Shown here in pieces: positions 35,244 through 44,520 of a DNA stretch of 64,000 bases. The notes under the pieces were generated by a model. The model worked only from the letters and a program-made list of their open reading frames with translations. It made no database searches and had not been told where the DNA came from. Made by a program: the position numbers and the translations under genes. Numbering within the stretch: position 1 is the first letter of the stretch; every line of letters begins with the position of its first letter. Origin of the DNA: Rheinheimera faecalis (lineage in GTDB: Bacteria; Pseudomonadota; Gammaproteobacteria; Enterobacterales; Alteromonadaceae); contig NZ_JAJOYT010000004.1 of assembly GCF_021290965.1 (NCBI RefSeq), positions 124,001-188,000 on the forward strand, in the 5' to 3' direction.

Positions 35244-37046
35244 ATGAAATTCTCTGCGTTACGTCTTACTTTAGTGGCATCTGCCATAGCTCTGGGTTTA
35301 TCTGGTTGTGTTTTGGAGGGCGATGATGGTGCGACAGGGCCTTCAGGCTCTGATGGTGCAGTAGGCCAGCCAGGTACTCCAGGCACGCCTGGCACGCCAG
35401 GAATACCAGGAACTCCGGGCCAGAATGCGCAAACAGGTATCAGTACAAAAGCTGTAGCCCGTTTTGTTACTGGTACTTACGGTGGTGGCGCCGCGGAAAT
35501 TACTCAGTACCACGGCGCATCCAAACGTATTTTTGTCGTCAATGGCGCGGCCAACCGGGTTGAAATTCTGGATGCTTCCGGTATTCAAAGTACTGAACTG
35601 ACAGATGCTATTACTGCGAATACCTTAACCAGTACACCACTGGCTATGCCTGCGACTGTCACAGTGAAAGACGCAGGGGGAGCAGATGAAACCCTGACTT
35701 TAGGTTTTGCCAATTCCATTGCTATCTCAGGTAATTTGTTAGCTGTAGCCGCTGAAAATGCTGTGAAATCGTCAACTGGTGCTGTGCTTTTTTATGACAT
35801 CAGTGCAGCAACACCAGCATTTGTTAAAGCAGTGAAAGTGGGTGCTTTGCCTGATATGGTGACTTTTACTCCGGATGGCAGCTTGTTGTTAGTGGCGAAC
35901 GAAGCCGAACCAGAATCAGATTACAGTGTGGACCCTGAAGGTTCAGTTGGCATTATTGCTATCACCGCTGGTGTAGCTGCAGATCAGGCAACCTTATTAA
36001 CCTTCAGCGCTTTTAATGCTGATCAAGCCGATTTGGCTGCGCAGGGTGTGAAGTTTGCAGCACCTTTGGGGACCACGGTAGCGCAGGATTTAGAGCCTGA
36101 ATACATTACCGTCAGCAGCGACAACAAAACTGCTTTTGTGTCGTTACAGGAAAACAATGCCTTAGCAGTGGTAGATTTAGCCGACAAAGCAATTACCAAA
36201 GTAGTGGCTCTCGGTTTTAAAGATTATAGCCAAACGAAAAATGCTGTGGATGTCAGCAACAGAGATGGCGTCAAACTCAGCACTTACCCTGGTGTTTTTG
36301 GGATGTATCAGCCGGATACTCTGGCCAGTTATAACTGGAAAGGCGCTACTTTTATTGTCAGCGCGAACGAAGGGGATGCGCGCGATTGGGATGCGTATGC
36401 TGAAGAAGCCCGTGCAAAAGATTTACCACGTTCTGCTGATTTAATAGCAAAGCAAGCCAGCTTCTATGATAACGATGGTTTGGGCCGTTTGAACGTGACG
36501 ACAGCACTGGGTCAGAATGCGGATGGTGACTATGAGGCCTTGTATGCTTATGGTGCCCGCTCTTTCAGTATTTGGGATCAAAACGGTAATCTGGTGTTTG
36601 ACAGCGGTTCAGACTTTGAACGCATTAGCTCTGGTGTCCACGGCGAGTTATTTAATACCAACCACACTGTGGTCGAAGGTGACAGCCGCTCTGATGACAA
36701 AGGTCCTGAGCCTGAAGCTGTGACTATTGGTCAGGTAGGCGACAAAACTTATGCCTTTATCGGCACTGAGCGTTTAAGCGGTATTTTTGTCTACGATATC
36801 AGCAATCCTTACGATACAAAGTTTGTCGATTACTTCCATAACCGTAACTTTGACGCTGTGTATGAAATCGATGACGATGCGGTACCTGCTGAAGTCAGCG
36901 GCGATTATCAACAAGCTGGCGATTTAGGCCCTGAAAGTCTGGTGTTTGTACCAGCAGCAGAGAGTGCCACAGGTCAGGCGTTGTTATTGATGGCGAATGA
37001 AGTCAGTGGCAGCTTAACAGTGTTTGAAGTTAGCCCACGTTATTGA
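35244..37046 (+). CDS. Choice-of-anchor-I-type lipoprotein with a collagen-like stalk
   Basis: 600 residues. A lipobox (LGLSGC, Cys22) is followed at once by about ten Gly-x-y triplets (GATGPSGSDGAVG, then GTPGTPGTPGIPGTPG), a collagen-like stalk. The rest is a beta-propeller-like domain of the choice-of-anchor-I family, related to PhoX-like/alkaline-phosphatase-annotated proteins (FVVNGAANRVEILD, SLLLVANEAEPESDYS, FIVSANEGDARDW, EPEAVTIG). Catalysis is not proven; calcium- or metal-ligand acidic residues are abundant. Lipid-anchored and extended from the membrane. AGGA precedes the start by 11 bases. A possible Pho box lies upstream. Confidence 0.9.
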   Translation: MKFSALRLTLVASAIALGLSGCVLEGDDGATGPSGSDGAVGQPGTPGTPGTPGIPGTPGQNAQTGISTKAVARFVTGTYGGGAAEITQYHGASKRIFVVNGAANRVEILDASGIQSTELTDAITANTLTSTPLAMPATVTVKDAGGADETLTLGFANSIAISGNLLAVAAENAVKSSTGAVLFYDISAATPAFVKAVKVGALPDMVTFTPDGSLLLVANEAEPESDYSVDPEGSVGIIAITAGVAADQATLLTFSAFNADQADLAAQGVKFAAPLGTTVAQDLEPEYITVSSDNKTAFVSLQENNALAVVDLADKAITKVVALGFKDYSQTKNAVDVSNRDGVKLSTYPGVFGMYQPDTLASYNWKGATFIVSANEGDARDWDAYAEEARAKDLPRSADLIAKQASFYDNDGLGRLNVTTALGQNADGDYEALYAYGARSFSIWDQNGNLVFDSGSDFERISSGVHGELFNTNHTVVEGDSRSDDKGPEPEAVTIGQVGDKTYAFIGTERLSGIFVYDISNPYDTKFVDYFHNRNFDAVYEIDDDAVPAEVSGDYQQAGDLGPESLVFVPAAESATGQALLLMANEVSGSLTVFEVSPRY

Positions 37047-37056
37047 TTTTCGTACC

Positions 37057-37085
37057 ACACAGAGGGAATTATGCTCCCTCTGTGT
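37057..37085 (+). terminator. Hairpin terminator after the lipoprotein gene
   Basis: A perfect 11-bp stem (ACACAGAGGGA/TCCCTCTGTGT) with a 7-base loop. The T tail is weak (TCTCATT). Confidence 0.6.
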
Positions 37086-37275
37086 TCTCATTCCACTGAA
37101 AACACTACTTTTTTTCTCCATGACAATACAATTTCAATCACTGCTACTATACTGAGCGCGGACTATCCTGGCGTCATATCGGTACTTTTCAAAAAACTCC
37201 TTTGCCGATATTTACTGCCCGTACCCAAAAGAACTGAAAATTCCAGGGTATGACCTTTTGAGGAACCACAAAAAC

Positions 37276-37689
37276 GTGAATACCAAGTTCGTCGTTGCTT
37301 GCTTTGTGTTGTGGGCTTGTTCTGCTCCGGCCACAGAAGTAGTAACTCATCCCGCCGTTCCTATGGACCAACTGACAGTCACTCAGCTGCGCGGTATCTA
37401 TTCGATGCGGCAACAAAACTGGCCTGACGGCACTGCGGTCAGAGTTTTTGTGTTGTCTGCCAAAAATCCGGTGCATCAGAGTTTTACCAAAGAAAAATTA
37501 CAAATGTTTCCTTATCAGCTGGACAGGATCTGGCAAAAAATTACTTATTCAGGTTTAGGTTCAGCACCAGTGGTGCTGACTTCAGAGCAGCAAATGCGTG
37601 AGATGGTAGCCACTACCAAAGGTGCTATAGGTTATATTGAGAATCCAGATGAACTATCCAAGCTTAAAGTCATTCGTGTTACGCAGTAA
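37276..37689 (+). CDS. PstS-like small periplasmic phosphate-binding-type protein
   Basis: 137 residues with a signal peptide (VACFVLWACSAPATE). The body follows the short PBP-like phosphate-binding pattern: QLRGIYSMRQQNWPDGTAVR, VHQSFTKEKLQMFPYQLDR and the last KGAIGYIENPDE. It is about half the length of a full PstS, so it is a single-domain variant seen next to signalling genes. Start: GTG at 37276 after GAGGA (10 bases); a TTG at 37258 is less likely. Its 3' end overlaps the next, barrel-type gene by 14-41 bp. Likely a ligand sensor feeding the GGDEF-EAL protein (inference). Confidence 0.8.
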   Translation: MNTKFVVACFVLWACSAPATEVVTHPAVPMDQLTVTQLRGIYSMRQQNWPDGTAVRVFVLSAKNPVHQSFTKEKLQMFPYQLDRIWQKITYSGLGSAPVVLTSEQQMREMVATTKGAIGYIENPDELSKLKVIRVTQ

Positions 37690-38863
37690 GCTATGCCTTT
37701 TACTGCTGCTCGGCTGTTCATTGCAGTTGCAGGCAGAAGGGCTGAAGACAGATAAAGTACAATGGCATGGTTTTATTTCACAGGGCCTTATTCAGGCGCC
37801 TGAGACTAATTTCGTCAATCTGGATGACAGTATTTCTGCTGAGCTCACCGATCTGGGCGTCAATATGTCCTGGGCTTTATCGGATAATCTTCGTCTGGCA
37901 GGTCAGGTGGTGTATCTGGATGGTGGTCGCCGTTATGTCAAAGGCACCCGACTGGATTATCTGTTTTTAGACTGGACCTTACACAATGATTTTGACTGGC
38001 AACTGGATATGTTTATCGGCCGGTTTAAAAATCAACACTGGCTCTATTCAGCTACCCGCGATGTGCCTTTTACCCGCAATGCCATAGTATTGCCACAATC
38101 TGTCTACTTTGATTCGTTTCGCGACATTGCCGTTGGCAGTGATGGTCTGGCGTTTAAAGTGACCCGTAATACCGGCATAGGTGAAATTGAACTGAACTGG
38201 AGCTGGGGCTCGACCAATTTAAGTAAAGAGCAAAGTCAGATCCTGTTGAGTACCTTGGCCCAAGGCGATGCCGAGCAAGACTATGTGCATCAGGCCAGTC
38301 TGTTCTGGCGTCCGGACCAATCAGCCTGGCAGCTGGGTGTCTCATTGCTTGACTCTGATTTTACCTACGAAAAAGCTGAACTGGATTATTACAGTGATGG
38401 AGCCATGACTGTACAGCGGGTGATGCTCAATGGTCGCTATGCTGCGGAGTATTGGGAGCTGAGCAGTGAATGGGTGCAGGAACGTCTGGATATCAGTGAC
38501 TTCTATGCCCCAGGATTTAAGCGCAACAGTTTTAGTCAGGGCTGGTATCTGCAGGGGCGTTACAATCTGTTGCCCCGAACCTGGGCTTTGCTTAGTGTGG
38601 ATTTGTTTGATTTGGACAAAGACGATCGCAGTGGTCGCAAGTTCTCCCAAAGCACTGGCGGTTTAGTGCCAGCTTATTTTGGTTATCAGGACGATCTTAC
38701 TTTCGGGTTAACCTATGATTTTAAAGATAATCTGCGCTTAACTATGGAACATCATTGGGTGAAAGGCACTGCTCGTCTGGCCTATCCTGTGATGCCTGAT
38801 CTGCAGCATAATAAATCTGAATACTGGCAAATGTGGGCTATGCAACTGATGTATTGGTTTTAA
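37649..38863 (+). CDS. Outer-membrane beta-barrel (porin-like) protein
   Basis: 404 residues with a signal peptide (LLLLLGCSLQLQAEG) and alternating beta-strands (VQWHGFISQGLIQAP, YWQMWAMQLMYWF) ending in a terminal Phe, a barrel signature. Resembles phosphate-selective-porin-like or DcaP-like proteins. The start is uncertain: ATG 37649 (overlap 41 bp) or GTG 37676 (overlap 14 bp) with a good signal peptide either way. Only five bases separate it from the GGDEF-EAL gene. The operon binder-barrel-c-di-GMP enzyme suggests one sensory unit. Confidence 0.85.
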   Translation: MNYPSLKSFVLRSKLCLLLLLGCSLQLQAEGLKTDKVQWHGFISQGLIQAPETNFVNLDDSISAELTDLGVNMSWALSDNLRLAGQVVYLDGGRRYVKGTRLDYLFLDWTLHNDFDWQLDMFIGRFKNQHWLYSATRDVPFTRNAIVLPQSVYFDSFRDIAVGSDGLAFKVTRNTGIGEIELNWSWGSTNLSKEQSQILLSTLAQGDAEQDYVHQASLFWRPDQSAWQLGVSLLDSDFTYEKAELDYYSDGAMTVQRVMLNGRYAAEYWELSSEWVQERLDISDFYAPGFKRNSFSQGWYLQGRYNLLPRTWALLSVDLFDLDKDDRSGRKFSQSTGGLVPAYFGYQDDLTFGLTYDFKDNLRLTMEHHWVKGTARLAYPVMPDLQHNKSEYWQMWAMQLMYWF

Positions 38864-38868
38864 TTTTT

Positions 38869-41283
38869 ATGCGGCCCTTTGTCTTTAGTTTGCCCTGGAA
38901 AATATTACTGGCGACCATCAGCGCTTTACTTTGTATGACGGTGTTGCAAACCAGTCTGGGTTTGATGCGGATGAGCGAGGAGTTTGACCGGCAGCAGCAG
39001 GTGAAACGTGAATCAGCGCGTCAGCAATACCTGCAACAAAACAGCATTATTGAACAGCAATTGCGGGTCTGGCTGGAAAGTTTCTCTGATTTAGTTCAGC
39101 TCAGTCAGCAGCCTGACTTTTCCTCTTTTGTGCAGCGTTTGGCCGAACAAAGCGCCAATATGCAGTTGCATCTGAATATCGAGCAAATCTGGTTGCACAA
39201 CAGCGATATGCAATTGCTGTTCAGCAGTGGTCAGCAAACTCCTTATTTTTCACCTGCTTTAGTACAAAAAGTACTGCAACAACAAAGCCCGCTGACTGCA
39301 AATTTGTGCGTACAGTCTTGTGTCAAACAGTTGAGTTTGCCTGTGCTAAATAGCTCAGGTGAAGTCGCAGTGATGACGGTAACGACCACGCTAGTTGATA
39401 TATTATCGGCTCTGCATCAAAGCCTGAACTCTGATGTGGCTTTAATTCGTGCCAGCAGAACCGCAGCTGGGCAAATTCACCGCGAATTGATATCCAGCTC
39501 AAATCCGGAGTTACTCAACGCCTTGTTGCAAAAGGTCTCTGATCTGGAAGCGGATTTAGCCCTGAGCAAGGGACTGGAGCTGCAATACAATGGCCAGCAG
39601 TACTTGATCTCCGCCTTTGAGATGCAAAGCAAAGGCGTGTATCTGACTGTGGTCGATAATATCAGCGACTTTGTCACTACCAATAACGGCTATCGTCGCC
39701 AGTTGCTTATTACCTCGGTCATTTTGTTTGGTTGTATGGTGCTGCTGGTGTATCTGATCATGAGACGGATCAGCCTGAGGTTAAAAACCCTGAGCAAAGC
39801 TTTGCCCCTGCTGTCGCAAAAACAATACGCTGGTTTTCGCCAGCAAAGTCATTTTCAGGCCAGTATATGGCCGGATGAAGTGGACTTGTTACGCCAGGCC
39901 GCTGAGGAGCTGAGTGTTGAGCTGGAGCAATTGAACCATAAAGTAGAGCAGCACACCCATGAGCTTGAAAAAGTGGCAATGTACGATTTGCTGACGACCT
40001 TGCCGAACCGGAATATGTTGCAGTATCAGTTAGAACGTATGCTCAGCAGTCAAAGTGCAGAAAAAAAGCTTCTGGCCGTGCTTTTTGTCGACTTAGATGA
40101 CTTTAAACGCATTAACGACAGCTTAGGCCATGCTCATGGCGATAAGTTATTGAAGCTGGTCGCGCTGCGCTTAAAAGACTGTTGCAGAACCAATGATTTG
40201 TTATGCCGCTTTGGTGGTGATGAATTTGTTTTTGTATTACCGCAACTGACGGATGTGGAAACCCCCTTTCGATTGGCCAGTCAGATATTGCAACGTATCC
40301 AGCAACCTTTGACTATTGATCAACAAAACTTTGTCATGACGGCCAGTATAGGTTTAACCATGAGTTCTGTTGATACCCTGTTGTCTGATGATTTGATTCG
40401 TCAGGCTGATTTGGCTATGCATGAGGTGAAACTCAATGGCGGCAATGGCGCTCAGGCCTATAACCTCGACATGTATCAGCGGGTACAACAAAGGGTTTTA
40501 CTGGAACAAGACTTAAAAGAGGCTTTGGTGCTAAACCAGTTCAGTCTCAGTTTCCAGCCGCAAATGACGATAGCGACAGGTGCTTTGTATGGCTTTGAAG
40601 CCTTGATCCGCTGGCGTCATCCGGTGCGGGGTATGGTGCCGCCTGATGAATTTATTCCTGTGCTGGAGCAATCCAGGCAAATTGTACCTTTAGGTTACTG
40701 GATCATTGAACAATGCATGCAGCAGTGTCTGAACTTATTGCACAGTGGCTGGCATCATTTCCGCATCGCAATTAACTTGTCGGCTGAACAGTTTGTTGAC
40801 CCTGAACTTATCCCAACCTTAAAACGTTTGCTGGATAAATACGAGCTGCAGGGCTCTTATTTTGAATTGGAACTGACAGAACGCACCCTGGTGCAAAGTA
40901 TTGAAACCATGCTGACCATCATGTCGCAAATCAAAGCCATGGGCATTCATTTTGCGATTGATGATTTTGGCACTGGTTATTCGTCCTTGAGTTATCTGAA
41001 AAAGATGCCGATGGACTGCATTAAAATTGATAAAAGCTTTTTATCCGGCATGCTGGACAATGCGGCCGATTTCCAGATCATCGCCTCCACTATTGCCATG
41101 GTGCAAAAACTGCAATTGCAGGTGGTGGCTGAAGGGGTGGAGACTAGGGAACAGCTTGAGTTGCTGCGTCAGCAAGGCTGCGATATAGCGCAGGGCTATT
41201 TGATTGCCAGACCTGTGCCTCAGCCTGAACTCGCTGGCTTTTTAGAAGAACATTTCCCGAAAGGCATTTGGCGAGGTCATTAA
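38869..41283 (+). CDS. Membrane GGDEF-EAL c-di-GMP cyclase/phosphodiesterase
   Basis: 804 residues. One N-terminal transmembrane helix (LLATISALLCMTVLQTSLGL), a periplasmic sensor region of about 240 residues, a second helix (LLITSVILFGCMVLLVYLIM), then cytosolic GGDEF (RFGGDEF near 449) and EAL (EALIRWRHP near 577). The GGDEF signature is intact and a RxxD inhibition site (RTND) sits five residues upstream. The EAL domain keeps DDFGTGYSSL, KIDKSF and AEGVET, so both activities look possible. Start ATG at 38869; a longer frame begins in the barrel gene. Periplasmic signal probably comes from the PstS-like protein and barrel of the same operon (inference). Confidence 0.93.
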   Translation: MRPFVFSLPWKILLATISALLCMTVLQTSLGLMRMSEEFDRQQQVKRESARQQYLQQNSIIEQQLRVWLESFSDLVQLSQQPDFSSFVQRLAEQSANMQLHLNIEQIWLHNSDMQLLFSSGQQTPYFSPALVQKVLQQQSPLTANLCVQSCVKQLSLPVLNSSGEVAVMTVTTTLVDILSALHQSLNSDVALIRASRTAAGQIHRELISSSNPELLNALLQKVSDLEADLALSKGLELQYNGQQYLISAFEMQSKGVYLTVVDNISDFVTTNNGYRRQLLITSVILFGCMVLLVYLIMRRISLRLKTLSKALPLLSQKQYAGFRQQSHFQASIWPDEVDLLRQAAEELSVELEQLNHKVEQHTHELEKVAMYDLLTTLPNRNMLQYQLERMLSSQSAEKKLLAVLFVDLDDFKRINDSLGHAHGDKLLKLVALRLKDCCRTNDLLCRFGGDEFVFVLPQLTDVETPFRLASQILQRIQQPLTIDQQNFVMTASIGLTMSSVDTLLSDDLIRQADLAMHEVKLNGGNGAQAYNLDMYQRVQQRVLLEQDLKEALVLNQFSLSFQPQMTIATGALYGFEALIRWRHPVRGMVPPDEFIPVLEQSRQIVPLGYWIIEQCMQQCLNLLHSGWHHFRIAINLSAEQFVDPELIPTLKRLLDKYELQGSYFELELTERTLVQSIETMLTIMSQIKAMGIHFAIDDFGTGYSSLSYLKKMPMDCIKIDKSFLSGMLDNAADFQIIASTIAMVQKLQLQVVAEGVETREQLELLRQQGCDIAQGYLIARPVPQPELAGFLEEHFPKGIWRGH

Positions 41284-41336
41284 AATGGGGTCAGATCACA
41301 TTGTTAACTGTTAACAATGTGATCTGACCCCATTTT
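41282..41336. repeat. 55-bp near-perfect palindrome (REP/Y1-type-like element or terminator)
   Basis: A 27-bp arm (AAAATGGGGTCAGATCACAT and on) is matched exactly by its reverse complement with a single central base at 41309. It lies between the GGDEF-EAL gene and the convergent PBP gene, with T-rich flanks on both strands, so it can act as a bidirectional terminator. The arm core TGGGGTCAGATCACAT recalls the intergenic motif associated with REP-type Y1 transposases in gammaproteobacteria (from memory). Confidence 0.8.
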
Positions 41337-41341
41337 TACAT

Positions 41342-44300
41342 TTAACGGCAGAGCTGACCTTGTTGGATATAAGGGTTCAGAATAGGCGCCATACCTTTAA
41401 GTACTTGCAGTGGCAAGGCTGAGGTAAAACTAAAATCTTCAGCCCCTTTACCTGGTACAAAGGCCGTCAGGGTGCCGAAGTGATTCTCTCCCAGATAAAA
41501 CACAAAGGTCGCGGTGCGGTTAATGGTGGTAGCTTGCACGGTACGGCCACGAATGACCTGAGTTGCCATCTTGTTATCACCAGTGCCTGTTTTGCCACCT
41601 ATCAATAAAGGCGAGCCATCCGCTTTGGTAAACGAACCCTGCAATCGGCGGGCTGTGCCACCATCTGCCACCTGCGATAAGGCAAAACGTAAAGCTCTGG
41701 CTACTTCAGGTTTCATCACCCGTTTGGCTTCATATGGCTGATACTTTAACTTCACTTCATAAGGGGTATTCGCCGCAAAGTGCAGCTGATCGACCCTGAC
41801 TGTAGGCAATAACATGCCGTCATTTTGGATAATACCAATCAGCTCAGCCAACGAAGCTGGTCTGTCGCCTGAACTACCCAAAGCAGTACCTAGTGAAGGC
41901 ACTAAATGGTCAAAAGCATAGCCGAGTTTTTTCCAGCGCTGGTGAATATCCAGGAAGGCTTCCACTTCCAGCATAATGCGGATCCGGGTATCACGGGCGC
42001 TACGGTTCGAGGTTTTAAATAGCCAATGGTACACTTGCTGACGCTGTTCAGCTGATGCATCCACAGCTTCTTTGAAAGTGGCTTGTGGATTTTGCTGCAT
42101 AAAGCTCAGCAGCCATAATTCCAGCGGGTGGACTCTGGCTATATAGCCTTGATCCATCAGACTAAATTTACCCGGACCGTATTTGTTGTACAGCTCATCT
42201 ATATCTTTGACCGTCAGGTTTTCTTCTGGCAGGCGCTGCTGCAAAAAGGCACTGAATTTGGCAAAGTCAGAGTCTGGTAACAAATAACGGTGCACCGCCG
42301 CCAGACGATCCGGTGTTTGTTTTAAGCCTTCAAAAAACGTACTTAAGCGGTCTTCCTCTGTTTTCTTCTGGTATTTACGCCAGAAACGTTGCAGGAAAGA
42401 GCTGCCTTCTTTGTCGGCAAAACGACGTAAATAATCTTCGCGGCGTGGGTCTTTATCATTTTTCAGCAATAGCGAGGTACTGCCAGCGGTTTGGTAGCTG
42501 CTGCTGTAAGACACTATATCGCGCATAATGCGGACAAAAGGCAGGTTAATAGATTCTTTTAACGACTCCAACACAGTCGGAACTCTACTGTCTTCTTTTT
42601 TCTGGAAGTTATTAAACACCTGCAAACCACCGCCAGTAAAGAAGCGCTCAGCAGGAGAAGCTGAATAGGTGCGTTGCAAGGCCGCATCGAGCATTTTCGA
42701 TAAATCACGATCTGCTGTGTGGGCCATGTAAGTCGCAGCCCAACGGGTTAAATGATCGTTTGGCGCTATATCAAGGTTCAGCAGGTTTTCCGGCAGCTCA
42801 TCAATAAATGAGTCGTGCAACTCAGCCACAATTTCCAGATAGGTGGTCAGTACCCTTAACTTAGCTGTGGAACCCAGTTCAAGCTTGCTGCCTTCATTTA
42901 AGTCAAAAGGCTGGTCAGTATTGTCGGTTTGCACCCGCACTCTGTTACCACCAGGCGTTTTTTCAAATAAGGTAAAGCTGTAAGTCACTTTGTCTGTATT
43001 GGTGGCACTTAACAGTTTCTCACCCAATAAACCGACTTTTTCAGCGACAACAGGGGAGGCCAGACTATTGAGGTAGTGGCTGACTTTTTGTTGCAGTTCA
43101 TGGTGTAAAGACACTTTGGCTGTTAAATCCAGCCTGTCTAAATCATACAGCTGTTGGTTCAGCAAAGTACCTAAGCGACCACGTGCGACGTTGATCCCTT
43201 TTAGGGTTTGCGCATCCTGTTTGATCCCTGGGGCTTTGCCGCCTTTAAACAATAAACGTTGCGACATAGCCGAATCAGCTAATTCTTTATCTATCACATT
43301 GGCATTGGCCAATACACGTAAATGGCTATTGGTCAGATCTTCTAAATCATCATGACCTTGCAGTAAATAATAAGAAGGGCGACGCTGGGCTATCATCAAA
43401 GCCAGCACCTGACGTAAGGCTAAACCTCTTAAGCTTCTATTTTGCTCTGTAGGTTCTGCATTTAACACCTGATTAAAACGGCCAAAATCAGTGCCAAACC
43501 AGGCCCATAATGCATCCCCCACACCATGCACTTCACCAAAACCCGGAGCGGACGAAAGTGGCACTGAATTTAAGTAATCCAGCACAATTTCATGACGGGT
43601 CAAAGAGGTATCTGCACCGTAGCGGTAAGCACGCACAGAACCTGACACCATTTGCAAAAACTTGTCGGTAAAGCTTTGGGTTAAGCCTTGAGGCGAATGG
43701 CGGTATTTTTCAATTTGAGTGGCAAGGGTACTGCCACCTGCAGATTGGCCTTCTAAATTTAATACTTTTGTCACCTGAGACACTGCTGCCATCATAAAAC
43801 GTGGCCAGTCTACTGCCGGATTTGAGCGGGCAGGTGAGGTTAACAGCTTACGGTTTTCTATAAATAATAAGCTATTGCGCACTACAGCAGGCACGTCAGC
43901 GGGGTGGTTATAAACCCTTTGCGGATGAGAGAACGAAAACAACTCTTCGTTGCGGCAATCACCAATCAATAATCCACCCTGAGCTTTTTCACGGTAAGGC
44001 GGAAAAAATCCTAATTGGGTATAAAACAGCAATTCGGAAGAGAAGGCTGCTTGCTGTTCGATGACAAAATTACTTTGGGTCAGACGTGGGATAAATTTGG
44101 ATAACTTCGAATAGCCCAAACGTTGATCAAAAGGCCCGGCTATAGGATAGGACACCTGATCTGTCGCACCAGGTTGCAACTGGTAGGTCAGTTTTTTGGC
44201 ATAGGCACTGATTTCTGTCGCCTGATAATGAGCCGTATGCAGCTCGTACGCGACCAATGCGGCGCCAGAGAGCAGTAACAAAATAAATAACGATGGGATC

Positions 44301-44428
44301 AGGCTGCGACGGCGTGGCTTAACCACAGGTGCAGGCTGCTCTGACGGTCTTTCGTCACGGTAGTTATCAAATTGTATTTGATTAAAATCTGGTGGGGATG
44401 ACAAGTTCTTATCCATGAGTTCAGGCAT
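41342..44428 (-). CDS. Large atypical class A penicillin-binding protein (transglycosylase/transpeptidase)
   Basis: 1028 residues. Cytosolic tail, one transmembrane helix (LIPSLFILLLLSGAALVAYE, about 43-63), then a GT51 transglycosylase-like domain (SLLFIENRKLL, GGSTLATQIEKYRHSP), and a transpeptidase domain with STAK (Ser near 520) and GGKTGTGD (Lys near 946). The GT motif is GGSTLATQ, not the usual GGSTITQQ. A large helical insertion lies between STAK and KTG. The protein is longer than PBP1a/1b and stands alone with no partner lipoprotein. It polymerises peptidoglycan in the periplasm. The start may be 44428 or 44416; neither has a strong ribosome site. Confidence 0.87.
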   Translation of the reverse strand: MPELMDKNLSSPPDFNQIQFDNYRDERPSEQPAPVVKPRRRSLIPSLFILLLLSGAALVAYELHTAHYQATEISAYAKKLTYQLQPGATDQVSYPIAGPFDQRLGYSKLSKFIPRLTQSNFVIEQQAAFSSELLFYTQLGFFPPYREKAQGGLLIGDCRNEELFSFSHPQRVYNHPADVPAVVRNSLLFIENRKLLTSPARSNPAVDWPRFMMAAVSQVTKVLNLEGQSAGGSTLATQIEKYRHSPQGLTQSFTDKFLQMVSGSVRAYRYGADTSLTRHEIVLDYLNSVPLSSAPGFGEVHGVGDALWAWFGTDFGRFNQVLNAEPTEQNRSLRGLALRQVLALMIAQRRPSYYLLQGHDDLEDLTNSHLRVLANANVIDKELADSAMSQRLLFKGGKAPGIKQDAQTLKGINVARGRLGTLLNQQLYDLDRLDLTAKVSLHHELQQKVSHYLNSLASPVVAEKVGLLGEKLLSATNTDKVTYSFTLFEKTPGGNRVRVQTDNTDQPFDLNEGSKLELGSTAKLRVLTTYLEIVAELHDSFIDELPENLLNLDIAPNDHLTRWAATYMAHTADRDLSKMLDAALQRTYSASPAERFFTGGGLQVFNNFQKKEDSRVPTVLESLKESINLPFVRIMRDIVSYSSSYQTAGSTSLLLKNDKDPRREDYLRRFADKEGSSFLQRFWRKYQKKTEEDRLSTFFEGLKQTPDRLAAVHRYLLPDSDFAKFSAFLQQRLPEENLTVKDIDELYNKYGPGKFSLMDQGYIARVHPLELWLLSFMQQNPQATFKEAVDASAEQRQQVYHWLFKTSNRSARDTRIRIMLEVEAFLDIHQRWKKLGYAFDHLVPSLGTALGSSGDRPASLAELIGIIQNDGMLLPTVRVDQLHFAANTPYEVKLKYQPYEAKRVMKPEVARALRFALSQVADGGTARRLQGSFTKADGSPLLIGGKTGTGDNKMATQVIRGRTVQATTINRTATFVFYLGENHFGTLTAFVPGKGAEDFSFTSALPLQVLKGMAPILNPYIQQGQLCR

Positions 44429-44520
44429 CTGCCATTTCGATCGATTTTAACTGGTATAAGCCTGCTTTGCAGCTGAATTTTGTTGAAGTTTGTCGATCAA
44501 ACATACTGATTTGTCTCCAT

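Noticed and set aside
37071-37253. Short reading frame after the collagen-stalk gene
   Set aside because: It begins inside the terminator hairpin, lacks a ribosome site and has no protein-like composition.
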